Shown here: in pieces, positions 55,601 to 63,916 of the stretch
How positions within the stretch are numbered: position 1 is the first letter of the stretch
How the letters are laid out: each line of letters starts with the position of its first letter
DNA from: an uncultured Eubacteriales bacterium
Lineage (GTDB): Bacteria > Bacillota > Clostridia > Lachnospirales > Lachnospiraceae
Length of the DNA: 64,000 nucleotides
Direction of reading: 5' to 3'
Assembly: GCA_900315425.1 (NCBI GenBank)
Contig: OMZA01000007.1
Location: 48,907-112,906 of the forward strand
Made by a program: the position numbers and the translations under genes
Notes under the pieces: generated by a model
The model's database searches: none
What the model was told of the DNA's origin: nothing
The model's input: the letters and a program-made list of their open reading frames with translations, nothing else

Positions 55601-57131
55601 CAAAGGTAGAATACTTATCTACAATTTTTCCATTAGATACTTTAACAGCACCAATTTCTATAATATTATTGATTTCAGCACTGAATCCCGTAGTTTCTAT
55701 ATCAAATACCACATAGTCACTATCTAAAGATTGTCCCTTTGAATCCATAACTATATTTTTCAAATCATCTACTAAGTATGCCTCAACTCCATAAAGCATC
55801 TTAAAATCAAACATCTCTTTAAAACTATACTTACCCTCTAGTTTTTGCAAAGCATGCCATGCTTCGGTAAATCCCTGAACAACACCGTGGTCTGTTATAG
55901 CAAGACTGGTATGTCCCCAATCCTTAGCTCTCTTTATGAGATCCTTAATATCTGCCACACCGTCCATATCACTAAGCTTTGTATGACAATGTAGCTCTAC
56001 CCTTTTAACAGGAGCTGTATCCATTCTTTTTACCGAAAAATCCGTGGTGGACATAATACCCCTTGGAGATACCATGGTTACATCGTGATCAAAGTTATCC
56101 AACATAACATTTCCATGAACTTTAATATACATACCCTTTTTAATATTGCCTCTAACCTCATCTATATTCTCATCCGGAACAAAAAGTTTAATGGAAATAG
56201 AATCCGTAAAATCAGTAATATTAATAATATATATACTTCTTTCCCCTCTAATAGGCTGTTCTGTAATATTAAAAATCTGTCCCCTTACAGTTATTCTAGA
56301 CATTTCACCATCTACATCTTTAAGTTCAATAATGTTATCACTTTCAAAACCGTCTCCATAGAGAATTCCCTTTTCCTTATCTCCACTGAATCTGGCTTTG
56401 TTTCTGGCATATCTAACTCCAGACTTGAAGGATTTTGTGGCATCAAAAGAAGGCCTGTTTGTAGAAACAGGCACATCCTCTTTCTTCTTTTCCTTAGCAG
56501 AAATATTTTCTGACTTAGATAGCTCTTCCTCTTTTGCCATTTCCTCTTTTTTCTTGTATCTTAAAGCATTGTCATAAATATTTTTTGTTTCCTGCTCCAT
56601 GACTGCATCCCTAAGTTTTCTATAATCATTTTTAGTTTCTTCGTAATCCATTACAATACTTGTAGGAATGCCACATCTTTCATTAAATATTTTATCTAAT
56701 ATTCTTGTTAAATCCTTGGCGTATTCACCAATTATATTAGAAGGTGCTACTTTAATATGCATAGTATTATCTTCGAAAACAATCTTAGATTTTCGAAGTA
56801 TAGTATACTCAATTTTATTGTAGTTATTTATTTCTTTATAGATGCTTTCTTTATAGAGTTTAAATAAATTCTCGGAATTATACTGTTTAGATAAAGAGAA
56901 CTGCTCTATTATCTTTACTTTTATTCCACTACCAATATGTCTTGATATTAAATTCTCCATATCAAAAACATCTTGTTTTTCAATAAGTCTGTTACTTTCT
57001 ATATAAACCACAATGGTATTTTTTTTTGAACGGTTTACTATTCTTGTAACATACACATCATCAAAGGTTTTCTTTAAATTATCCTTTAATTCTAAACCTA
57101 CAAAAACCTCACTAAAATACTTAGGTTCCAC
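52623..57131 (-). CDS. polC: DNA polymerase III alpha subunit, PolC type
   Basis: Main replicative polymerase of low-GC Gram-positives, with built-in proofreading. Order of domains: N-terminal region (1-260), OB fold (about 270-355), PHP domain starting at 378 (HCHTKLSDMDG 381-391, TDHG 413-416) interrupted by the 3'-5' exonuclease (DIETTG 477-482), then the C-family palm with PDIDLNFSG, a zinc-binding segment (CPKC, CPNC), fingers, tandem HhH and the C-terminal DIPESNQISIFDFANL clamp-binding-like end. 1502 aa. The start is GTG at 57131 with GGAGAGG upstream; it overlaps ispG by 11 bases. Confidence 0.99.
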   Translation of the reverse strand: MEPKYFSEVFVGLELKDNLKKTFDDVYVTRIVNRSKKNTIVVYIESNRLIEKQDVFDMENLISRHIGSGIKVKIIEQFSLSKQYNSENLFKLYKESIYKEINNYNKIEYTILRKSKIVFEDNTMHIKVAPSNIIGEYAKDLTRILDKIFNERCGIPTSIVMDYEETKNDYRKLRDAVMEQETKNIYDNALRYKKKEEMAKEEELSKSENISAKEKKKEDVPVSTNRPSFDATKSFKSGVRYARNKARFSGDKEKGILYGDGFESDNIIELKDVDGEMSRITVRGQIFNITEQPIRGERSIYIINITDFTDSISIKLFVPDENIDEVRGNIKKGMYIKVHGNVMLDNFDHDVTMVSPRGIMSTTDFSVKRMDTAPVKRVELHCHTKLSDMDGVADIKDLIKRAKDWGHTSLAITDHGVVQGFTEAWHALQKLEGKYSFKEMFDFKMLYGVEAYLVDDLKNIVMDSKGQSLDSDYVVFDIETTGFSAEINNIIEIGAVKVSNGKIVDKYSTFVNPKEPIPAKIEELTHINDKMVESYPTIDVILPQFLEFCKDCIMVAHNADFDMSFIINKSEKLGIYNEYTIVDTVSMARIMLPHLNRYKLDTVAKELNVSLESHHRAVDDAGCTAEIFVKLIDRLKNAGITNLDELNSMMDNSSDDRIKKMPTHHATIIALNETGRVNLYRLISESHIKYFNRVPRISKSMYLAHKEGLVIGSGCCNGELYEALSGAKSEKVVARLVEFYDFLEIQPVANNEFMIESDKYAIKSQQDIIDINKKIVKLGENFDKLVVATGDVHFLDPQDIIYRKIILDSNKSYRGVTDQPLYFRTTNEMLEEFKYLGSDKAYEVVVTNTNKIADMVENMFPVCPDKCPPVIENSDKILRDICYNTAHGMYGENLPEIVTERLERELNSIISNGFAVMYIIAQKLVWKSNEDGYLVGSRGSVGSSFVATMAGITEVNPLPPHYYCPKCHFNDFDSEEVKKYGGGSGCDMPDRKCPNCGEDLIKAGFDIPFETFLGFKGNKEPDIDLNFSGDYQSKAHSYTEVIFGAGQTFRAGTIGTVADKIAEGFVRKYYESREITKRRCEITRIAQGCTGIRRTTGQHPGGIIVLPRGYDINQFTPIQRPANDVNTKTITTHFDYHSIDHNLLKLDILGHDDPTMIRMLEDLTGVDAKEIPLDNKEVMSLFASTDALGITPEDIGGCQLGSLGIPEFGTDFVIQMLMDTRPQTFSDLIRISGLSHGTDVWLNNAQYYIKRGDCTISTAICTRDDIMIYLISKGLDSEESFTIMESVRKGKGLKPNWIEEMKAHDVPDWYIESCLKIKYMFPKAHAAAYVMMAYRIAYFKVFYPLAYYAAYFSIRAKGFDYEYMCQGKAKLDFYLGEFKRKKENGTISKTEEDILKDLKITQEMYARGFEFAPVDIYKVAAKKFQIVDNKRLMPALSAIGGMGDKAAEGVVDAAIDGAFLSKEDFRNRAKVSKTVCDIMDSYGMLGDIPESNQISIFDFANL

Positions 57132-58197
57132 TTATATCCTCTCCTGTCATTTTAGCAAGCTCCTTTTCAAATTCGCTAAGAAGCTCTTCTTCTTTAACAG
57201 TTTTTATAACCTGACCTTTTTTAATAATAAGACCTGCACCTTTACCGCCGGCAATTCCCAAATCCGCTTCTTTAGCTTCACCTGGTCCGTTAACCACACA
57301 TCCCATTACCGCTACTTTAAGGTCAGCGTCTTTATATTTTGCTACTATATTTTCTACTTTATTTGCAAGTCCTATAAGATCAATCTGAGTTCTACCACAG
57401 GTCGGACATGACACAAGTTTTATTCCACCTTTTCTAAGACCTAGTGTCTTCAATATAAGATCTGCAGTTTTTACTTCCTCTAATGGATCTCCTGTTAATG
57501 ATACCCTGATGGTATCACCTATACCCTGATTCAAAATAATTCCAAGTCCTATAGAAGACTTGATATTACCAGCTCTTAAAGTTCCTGCTTCTGTTATTCC
57601 CACATGTAAAGGAAGATTTGTTTTATCAGCTATTAATTCATGTGCCTTGACACACATCATGACATCTGATGACTTAATACTTAAAACCAGGTTATCATAG
57701 CCCATATCCTGGATGATTGCTGCGTTTCTAAGGGCACTTTCCACTATACCTTCAGGAGTAACATGACCATATTTTTCCAATATATCCTTCTCTAAAGAAC
57801 CTGAATTAACACCAACTCTTATAGGGATATTCTTTTCCTTAGCAACATCAACTACAGCCTTTACCTTCTCTATGGAACCTATATTTCCCGGATTAATTCT
57901 AATTTTGTCAGCTCCATTTTCCATAGCTGCAATAGCAAGCTTGTAATCAAAGTGGATATCAGCCACTATAGGAATTGCTATCTGAGCTTTAATATCCTTA
58001 AATGCCTTAGCTGCTTCCATGGTAGGTACTGCGCTTCTAATAATATCGCAACCTGCAACAGTAAGTTCTTTAATCTGATTCACTGTAGCCTCTACATCTT
58101 CAGTTTTTGTATTTGTCATTGACTGAATAGCTATAGGATTATCTCCTCCTATAACAACATTTCCTATCCTAACTTCCTTACTCTTTCTTCTTTCCAT
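57121..58197 (-). CDS. ispG: 4-hydroxy-3-methylbut-2-enyl diphosphate synthase
   Basis: Iron-sulfur enzyme of the MEP isoprenoid pathway (GcpE). TIM-barrel part with VRIGNVVIGGDNPIAIQSMTNT and KIRINPGNIGS; the 4Fe-4S cysteines are in CPTCGRT and GCVVNGPGEA. The frame opens with GTG at 58209 overlapping the rseP stop, but ATG 58197 (MERRKS) has AGGTGAGG at better spacing, giving 358 aa. Bacterial length is about 350-370. Confidence 0.95.
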   Translation of the reverse strand: MERRKSKEVRIGNVVIGGDNPIAIQSMTNTKTEDVEATVNQIKELTVAGCDIIRSAVPTMEAAKAFKDIKAQIAIPIVADIHFDYKLAIAAMENGADKIRINPGNIGSIEKVKAVVDVAKEKNIPIRVGVNSGSLEKDILEKYGHVTPEGIVESALRNAAIIQDMGYDNLVLSIKSSDVMMCVKAHELIADKTNLPLHVGITEAGTLRAGNIKSSIGLGIILNQGIGDTIRVSLTGDPLEEVKTADLILKTLGLRKGGIKLVSCPTCGRTQIDLIGLANKVENIVAKYKDADLKVAVMGCVVNGPGEAKEADLGIAGGKGAGLIIKKGQVIKTVKEEELLSEFEKELAKMTGEDISGT

Positions 58198-58205
58198 AAT
58201 ATCCC

Positions 58206-59534
58206 TCACCTAAAGAACTTTGTAATATCATTAATCATTATAAGTATCATCAAAGCAAATAATATAAAAACTCCTGCCAATGTAAAATACGCTTCAACTT
58301 TCTTAGACACCGGTTTTCTCCTTATTGCCTCAATAATTAAGAACACCAATCTTCCACCATCCAATGCCGGGAATGGGAAAAGATTTACTACACCTAAGTT
58401 AACGCTGAAAATAATAAGAAGATATACAATCTGCAGGAATACATAATAAGGACCATAAGGTTTGGTTTCTTCATATGAATCTCCTACAATTTTAACAATA
58501 CCCACAACTCCTGAAACATCATCTTTATTAAGCTTACCGGTAAATAACATTCCAAAGGATTTTACTGTTACTTCAATATTATATCTTAATTGGGTAAAAC
58601 TATATCTAAGTACCTGTAAAGCATTTCCCTTTTCCTGGGCACCTACGGATAGTCCTATATAATATCCGGCATTTTGAGGTGTAACGTTAAATACTTTTTC
58701 TTCTCCATCTCTAAGAACAGTTATCTCTACTTCATCCTTTGTAAATGGATTCTCTGTGGTGTACTCAGATAATTCTTCTCCACTGCCAATCTTATTACCG
58801 TTAATTGCTGCTACAACGTCCCCTGATTTTAATCCTGCCAAATCAGCTGCTGATTTTTTGGAAACCTGTATCTCTGCTTCTTTTTTATTAGCTGTATACG
58901 AGATACCTACAGCATACCAAATAGCCGGATTTATCTGTGTCTTATATTCTTTTCCGTCTCTTTCATATGTAACCGATATTGGATCACCAGTAATTGGCTC
59001 AAAAGTAGTATACATGTAAAAATCATCACCTATGGTGAGTTTGTGACCGTTGTATTCTTTGATTTCATCTCCAACTTCTAGTCCTGCTTGGGCTGCCGCA
59101 CCTTTTTTAGCAATTCCGGTAATCTCTGTATTTGTAAAACCTTCCAGTCCGATAAGAACGACTGCTAAAACCCAAGCAAGGATGAAGTTAAAAATTGGTC
59201 CTGCAGCAATCACTGCTATTCTGGCCCAAACTGATTTGTTATTAAAGGAATCTTCCCTTTCGTCTTTGATTCCTTCAATACTCTCTTCTTCCTCATCATC
59301 CTTTTGGTATTCCGCTTCAAACATATCGTTACCAACCATGGCACAGGAACCACCAAACATAATGAGTTTTAGTGAATATCTGGTTCCTCCTTTTACAAAG
59401 CTAAACAATCTAGGTCCCATTCCAATAGAGAATTCTGTTACCCCTATTCCATTTTTCTTTGCAATTAAGAAATGTCCCATTTCATGAAATATAACTAATA
59501 CACTGAAAACAAATATTGCTAATATAATTCCCAT
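58206..59534 (-). CDS. rseP: Site-2 protease RseP
   Basis: Intramembrane zinc metalloprotease (YluC/RasP) that cuts regulatory and signal-peptide substrates inside the bilayer. The catalytic HExxH motif is in VIFHEMGHFLIAKK at the N-terminus; the second active-site motif is NLFPFPALDGGR near the C-terminus. Between them lie a cytosolic loop with an acidic insert (about 75-98; EYQKDDEEEESIEGIKDERED), a second helix (AVIAAGPIFNFILAWVLAVV) and two PDZ-like regions (about 125-190 and 205-280). 442 aa. ATG start with AAAGG. Confidence 0.94.
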   Translation of the reverse strand: MGIILAIFVFSVLVIFHEMGHFLIAKKNGIGVTEFSIGMGPRLFSFVKGGTRYSLKLIMFGGSCAMVGNDMFEAEYQKDDEEEESIEGIKDEREDSFNNKSVWARIAVIAAGPIFNFILAWVLAVVLIGLEGFTNTEITGIAKKGAAAQAGLEVGDEIKEYNGHKLTIGDDFYMYTTFEPITGDPISVTYERDGKEYKTQINPAIWYAVGISYTANKKEAEIQVSKKSAADLAGLKSGDVVAAINGNKIGSGEELSEYTTENPFTKDEVEITVLRDGEEKVFNVTPQNAGYYIGLSVGAQEKGNALQVLRYSFTQLRYNIEVTVKSFGMLFTGKLNKDDVSGVVGIVKIVGDSYEETKPYGPYYVFLQIVYLLIIFSVNLGVVNLFPFPALDGGRLVFLIIEAIRRKPVSKKVEAYFTLAGVFILFALMILIMINDITKFFR

Positions 59535-59554
59535 TACATAACCTTTCTACTGTG

Positions 59555-60700
59555 TTATTTCAAAAGCTCATCAATATTTAAATAAGTTTTTTGCTCAACC
59601 TCAAGTATCTCTTCCAAATTCGGATTATCTATAATTTGATGTTTTTTCATACATTCTTCGATAATATCCGGAATATCCAAATATTTTATTTTTCCCTGTA
59701 AAAATAAAGCAACAGCTCTTTCGTTTGCTGCATTGTAAACCGTCGGCATACTTCCTGCCTTTCTTCCTGCTTCATATGCAAGTCTGAATCCTTTAAAAGT
59801 CTCTAAATCCGGTTCATAAAAATCCAAATGACTTAATTTATAAAAATCTAACCTATCCCCTTCTAAAAATACCCTATCAGGATAGTACAACGCATACTGA
59901 ATAGGAATCTTCATATCCGGAGTTCCAAGTTGAGCAATAACTGCCCCGTCCTTATATTCCACCATTGAATGAATTACAGACTGTGGCTGTATAACCACTT
60001 GAATATGGTCATAATCCACATCAAATAACCATTTAGCTTCCATTACTTCAAGTCCTTTATTTACCATGGTAGATGAATCTATGGTGATTTTCTTACCCAT
60101 AGACCAATTTGGATGGTTAAGAGCCTGTTCCAAAGTAACATTTTTAAGCTGTTCCTTTGTATATCCTCTGAAAGGACCTCCGGAAGCAGTAAGAATGACC
60201 TTTTCTAACTGTTCATTTTTATTTCCTCGAAGTGATTGAAAAATTGCGCTATGTTCACTATCCACCGGAAGAATCTTAACATTATAATCCTTAGCAAGTT
60301 TCATAATGATGTGTCCTGCTGTAACAAGGGTTTCTTTATTAGCAAGGGCAATATCCTTACCTGCCTTAATAGCCTCAATAGTAGGACGTATTCCAATCAT
60401 TCCCACAACAGCTGTAACAACTATTTCTGCATCATTACATGTTGCTGTTTCAATAAGACCTTCCATTTTAGTAACCACTTTAATGTCTAAGTCTTTTACG
60501 TTCTCCTTAAGAACTTTGGCTTTATTTTCATCATAAACACAAACAATCTCAGGCTTAAATTCTCTTATCTGCTTTTCCAATAACTCAATGTTGCCATAAG
60601 CAGCAAGAGCCGATACGTTAATATCTTTGTTATTTCTAACAATTTCAAGAGTCTGTGTACCAATAGAACCTGTTGATCCAAGTATTGAAATATTTTTCAT
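59555..60700 (-). CDS. dxr: 1-deoxy-D-xylulose 5-phosphate reductoisomerase
   Basis: Second step of the MEP pathway, NADPH-dependent. NADPH-binding ISILGSTGSIGTQTLEIV at the N-terminus, ALANKETLVTAG, LPVDSEHSAIFQ, the flexible loop HPNWSMGKKITIDSSTMVNKG and PQSVIHSMVEY are all present. 381 aa. ATG start with GAAGG. With ispG and uppS it links isoprenoid supply to lipid carrier synthesis in one operon. Confidence 0.98.
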   Translation of the reverse strand: MKNISILGSTGSIGTQTLEIVRNNKDINVSALAAYGNIELLEKQIREFKPEIVCVYDENKAKVLKENVKDLDIKVVTKMEGLIETATCNDAEIVVTAVVGMIGIRPTIEAIKAGKDIALANKETLVTAGHIIMKLAKDYNVKILPVDSEHSAIFQSLRGNKNEQLEKVILTASGGPFRGYTKEQLKNVTLEQALNHPNWSMGKKITIDSSTMVNKGLEVMEAKWLFDVDYDHIQVVIQPQSVIHSMVEYKDGAVIAQLGTPDMKIPIQYALYYPDRVFLEGDRLDFYKLSHLDFYEPDLETFKGFRLAYEAGRKAGSMPTVYNAANERAVALFLQGKIKYLDIPDIIEECMKKHQIIDNPNLEEILEVEQKTYLNIDELLK

Positions 60701-60725
60701 CTTTATACCTTCAATCTTTTGTTAA

Positions 60726-61613
60726 TTATTTACTTAAGAATATAGAAAGATAGAAAATAATAGGTGCCGTTACAATCATGCTATCAAATCTATCAAGAAT
60801 GCCACCGTGTCCTGGTATCAATCTACTATAATCCTTAATCTCATGATCTCTCTTTATACCTGAGGCCATCAAATCACCTATCTGAGAAACCAAACCGCCA
60901 ACTCCACATACTATAGCGTACATAGTCTGGGCATTAGGTCTTAAGCTGTCTTTAAAAATAGTTGCATAGATAAATCCCAATAAAGCAGCACCAAGAACTC
61001 CTCCAATACCACCTTCTATTGATTTCTTAGGACTTAAAACAGGTGCCATCTTATGCTTACCAAACATAACACCAACTAAATATGCGCAGGTATCACATCC
61101 CCAGGAACTAAGGAAAATAAGCCATACAAGATATGTTCCTTCTTTTATTTCTCTAACCTGATAAATATACGAAAGCATAACTACCACATAAAAGAATCCA
61201 AAGAAACAAACCATTATGTCATCTGCCTTATATTTTGGAAATGTCAAAACATACGAAGCCATAAGACATATAATAAAAATAATGGCAAAGAATATTAAAT
61301 ATTCTCCTATGAAGTTTTTTGATTCCATGCCCATATGACCTCTAAGGTCTTTTTTTATAATGTTTCCATCTAATAATTTAAGTAAAATATAATATCCCAC
61401 TGTAGCTATATATCCAATTATTCCTGGGACAGATTTCTCCAACTTATAAACTCTAATTAATTCAAAATAACCAATAACGGAAATAATTCCTGTAGTTATA
61501 AGTAGTACATCTCCACCTAACATAATAGTTACAATAGCAATAGCTACCAGGATAATTCCACTTATTAATCTCTCTACAAATGATTTGGTTAATAATTTTT
61601 TAATAGCTGACAT
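60726..61613 (-). CDS. cdsA: Phosphatidate cytidylyltransferase
   Basis: Membrane enzyme that makes CDP-diacylglycerol for phospholipid synthesis. About eight hydrophobic helices and the C-terminal signature SGIKRDHEIKDYSRLIPGHGGILDRFDS-type pattern (Ser, Lys-Arg, Lys-Asp, PGHGG, DR.D all kept). The frame extends to 61661, but the ATG at 61613 (MSAIKKLL) has GGAGGAG upstream and gives 295 aa. Confidence 0.95.
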   Translation of the reverse strand: MSAIKKLLTKSFVERLISGIILVAIAIVTIMLGGDVLLITTGIISVIGYFELIRVYKLEKSVPGIIGYIATVGYYILLKLLDGNIIKKDLRGHMGMESKNFIGEYLIFFAIIFIICLMASYVLTFPKYKADDIMVCFFGFFYVVVMLSYIYQVREIKEGTYLVWLIFLSSWGCDTCAYLVGVMFGKHKMAPVLSPKKSIEGGIGGVLGAALLGFIYATIFKDSLRPNAQTMYAIVCGVGGLVSQIGDLMASGIKRDHEIKDYSRLIPGHGGILDRFDSMIVTAPIIFYLSIFLSK

Positions 61614-61617
61614 TTTA

Positions 61618-62316
61618 TTAAACTCCTCCAAATCTTCTTTCTCTGCTGTTATATTTCTCAATAGCCTTTTCTAATTCTTTTTTGTTAAAATCCGGCCATA
61701 ACACATCTGTAAAATAAAACTCTGTATATCCTAATTGCCATAACAAAAAGTTAGACAATCTTTCTTCGCCACTTGTTCTAATAAGAAGATCCGGATCAGG
61801 AATTCCCTTTGTATCTAACCTTTCAGATATCATTGCTTCATCAATACTGTCAGCATCTATCTTTCCTTGAGCCACATCTTTTGCAATACCTTTAACTGCC
61901 CTTGTTATCTCATTTCTACTTCCGTAGTTAATGGCAATTGTAAAATTAAGTCCTGTATTATTTTTAGTAGCTTCCTCTAATTCGTCAATTTTGTTTCTAA
62001 TATCATCATTAAGTCTTGATTTCTCACCAATAACTCTGACTCTCATGTTATTCTTATTAGATCTCTTTATACAATCTTTAAGATAATTTCTAAGAAGAGT
62101 CATGAGTGCATTAACTTCGTTTTCTGGTCTATTCCAATTTTCAGTAGAAAATGCATAAACTGTTAAATATTTTATTCCAAGACTATCTGCATCTTCGCAA
62201 ATCTGTTCTACTGTCTTTGCTCCCTGGACATGTCCATAATTTCTTGGCATATGTTTCTTTTTTGCCCATCTGCCATTACCATCTAAAATAATAGCTACAT
62301 GTTTAGGTATATTCAT
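61618..62316 (-). CDS. uppS: Undecaprenyl diphosphate synthase (cis-prenyltransferase)
   Basis: Builds the C55 lipid carrier for wall polymers from isopentenyl diphosphate. HVAIILDGNGRWAKKKHMPRNYGH carries the catalytic Asp and the substrate-binding Gly-Asn-Gly-Arg-Trp; YAFSTENWNRP, INYGSRNEI and the C-terminal DLLIRTSGEERLSNFLLWQ, YTEFYFTDVLWPDF follow. The frame opens at 62370, but ATG 62316 (MNIPKHVAI) has GAAGGAG six bases upstream; 232 aa. Confidence 0.97.
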   Translation of the reverse strand: MNIPKHVAIILDGNGRWAKKKHMPRNYGHVQGAKTVEQICEDADSLGIKYLTVYAFSTENWNRPENEVNALMTLLRNYLKDCIKRSNKNNMRVRVIGEKSRLNDDIRNKIDELEEATKNNTGLNFTIAINYGSRNEITRAVKGIAKDVAQGKIDADSIDEAMISERLDTKGIPDPDLLIRTSGEERLSNFLLWQLGYTEFYFTDVLWPDFNKKELEKAIEKYNSRERRFGGV

Positions 62317-62356
62317 AAATTGCTCCTTCACATTTCTTATTATATCTGTAAATATT

Positions 62357-62389
62357 TTAAAAGGGGACAACTACTAAGTTCTCCCCTTA
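62357..62389 (-). terminator. Terminator after frr
   Basis: Hairpin AAGGGGA..AAC with GTT.TCCCCTT followed on the minus strand by TTTTAAAAT, 20 bases beyond the frr stop. A TATAAT about 30 bases before uppS might serve a separate promoter but has no convincing -35 partner. Confidence 0.75.
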
Positions 62390-62409
62390 AGACTATATTC
62401 TATGTGTTA

Positions 62410-62964
62410 TTAAAGTGTCATAATCTCTGTTGATTTGCTATCGATAGCCTCATCAACTTCTTTAATTTTAGCATCTGTGAGCTTCTGAATATCATTTTCT
62501 AATCCTTTAAGTTCATCATCAGATATCTCACTTGCTTTGTTGGCTTTTTTAAACGCATCATTAGCATCACGTCTTACATTTCTAATAGAAACCTTTGTAG
62601 CCTCGCCTTTTTTCTTAATATCTTTAACAAGCTCTTTTCTTCTTTCCTCAGTGAGTTCCGGGAAAACAAGTCTAATCATCTTTCCATCATTTGTGGGTGT
62701 AATACCAAGATCCGAAACCATAATAGCTTTTTCAATCTCTTTAATAAGAGTAGCATCCCATGGCTGAATCTGAATCATTCTAGCTTCCGGAACTGATACG
62801 TTAGCTACCTGTTGTAATGGAGTTGGTGCACCGTAATATTCTACTGTGATTTTATCAAGAATATGTGGATTAGCTCTACCAGCTCTGATAGTTGTATATT
62901 CGCTACGTAATGCATCAATTGATTTACTCATTTTTTCATCATAAATATTAAGTCTTTCGTCCAT
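62410..62964 (-). CDS. frr: Ribosome recycling factor
   Basis: Splits post-termination ribosomes with EF-G. Family stretches: TTIRAGRANPHILDKITVEYYG, PLQQVANVSVPEARMIQIQPWD, LVKDIKKKGEATKVSIRNVRRDAND. 184 aa, standard. ATG start with AAAGGAG; 18 bases after pyrH. Confidence 0.98.
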   Translation of the reverse strand: MDERLNIYDEKMSKSIDALRSEYTTIRAGRANPHILDKITVEYYGAPTPLQQVANVSVPEARMIQIQPWDATLIKEIEKAIMVSDLGITPTNDGKMIRLVFPELTEERRKELVKDIKKKGEATKVSIRNVRRDANDAFKKANKASEISDDELKGLENDIQKLTDAKIKEVDEAIDSKSTEIMTL

Positions 62965-62981
62965 ATTAAACTCCTTTAAAT

Positions 62982-63689
62982 TTATTCTACATCAATAACT
63001 GTTCCTGTAAAGTTATTATCACTTACAGCATTTATAATACTGTTTTCTTCGTTAAGGCCAAATATTCTCATTGGCATCTTATTTTCCTTACAAATAACTG
63101 AGGCTGCAAGATCAATAACTCCCAGTTCTTCATCAACTACTTTCTGTATAGTAAGTCTGTCATATTTAACAGCATTAGGATTCTTATTTGGATCGCTATC
63201 ATATACTCCATCAATTGCTTTGGCAGCAAGTATACAATCAGCTTCTATCTCCACTGCTCTTAAAACCATAGCAACATCTGTTGAAAAATATGGATGTCCA
63301 ATTCCACCAGCGAAAAAAACTACCATATTTTTTTTAAAATATTTGTTAGCTCTATCTTTAGAAAAAACCTTTGTAAAAGATCCGCATTCAAATGGTGTAA
63401 GAACCTGTGTCTCCATTCCCTCTGTTCTGAAAATTTCAGAAACATAGATACAGTTCATCACTGTAGCCAACATTCCAATGGCATCCGCTTTAGTTCTGTC
63501 AATTTTCTCGCTGGTTCTTCCTCTCCAGAAATTACCACCGCCAATTACAATACCAACCTGAATACCATAATCTACAAGCTGTTTAACCTGCTTTGCAACT
63601 CCTACAACTGTTTCTTCGTCAAAACCTGTTTTCTTGTCACCTGCTAAGGCTTCTCCACTTAATTTTAAAAGAACTCTGTTTAATTTCAT
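62982..63689 (-). CDS. pyrH: UMP kinase
   Basis: Phosphorylates UMP to UDP; hexameric amino-acid-kinase-family enzyme regulated by GTP and UTP. MKLNRVLLKLSGEAL, VIGGGNFWRGR, DAIGMLATVMN, VVFFAGGIGHPYFSTD and KAIDGVYDSDPN are diagnostic. The frame opens at 63707, but ATG 63689 (MKLNRVLL) has TGGAG upstream and gives 235 aa, the usual length. First gene of the operon running to polC; rpsB and tsf, often in front, are not here because a rRNA operon is. Confidence 0.97.
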   Translation of the reverse strand: MKLNRVLLKLSGEALAGDKKTGFDEETVVGVAKQVKQLVDYGIQVGIVIGGGNFWRGRTSEKIDRTKADAIGMLATVMNCIYVSEIFRTEGMETQVLTPFECGSFTKVFSKDRANKYFKKNMVVFFAGGIGHPYFSTDVAMVLRAVEIEADCILAAKAIDGVYDSDPNKNPNAVKYDRLTIQKVVDEELGVIDLAASVICKENKMPMRIFGLNEENSIINAVSDNNFTGTVIDVE

Positions 63690-63763
63690 TGTGTATGCTC
63701 CAATCATTTCATTTGAAACTGAGCGCTAAATAAACATTATATTTCACCTAGCACACGAAATTT

Positions 63764-63779
63764 ATTTTATCATATTATA
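63764..63779 (-). promoter_or_regulatory. Possible -10 elements for pyrH
   Basis: The minus strand has TATAAT (63774-63779) and TAAAAT (63764-63769) about 75-90 bases before pyrH. No good -35 box sits at the right distance from either, so which is used is unclear. Confidence 0.3.
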
Positions 63780-63815
63780 GCTGAATTTAAAAGCATATAA
63801 AAATGAATAAAGTGC

Positions 63816-63845
63816 AAAAAAAAAGAACAGAAAAATCTGTTCTTG
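63816..63845 (-). terminator. Terminator of the rRNA operon
   Basis: Perfect 9-bp stem AAGAACAGA with TCTGTTCTT and a short loop, followed on the minus strand by about ten T. It lies about 70 bases past the 23S rRNA 3' end and before pyrH. Confidence 0.9.
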
Positions 63846-63916
63846 AAATCTATTATTGTATATGAAACTACTATTAAATATCAAATCCATTTTACAAAAC
63901 ATTGTTCCTAAACCAT

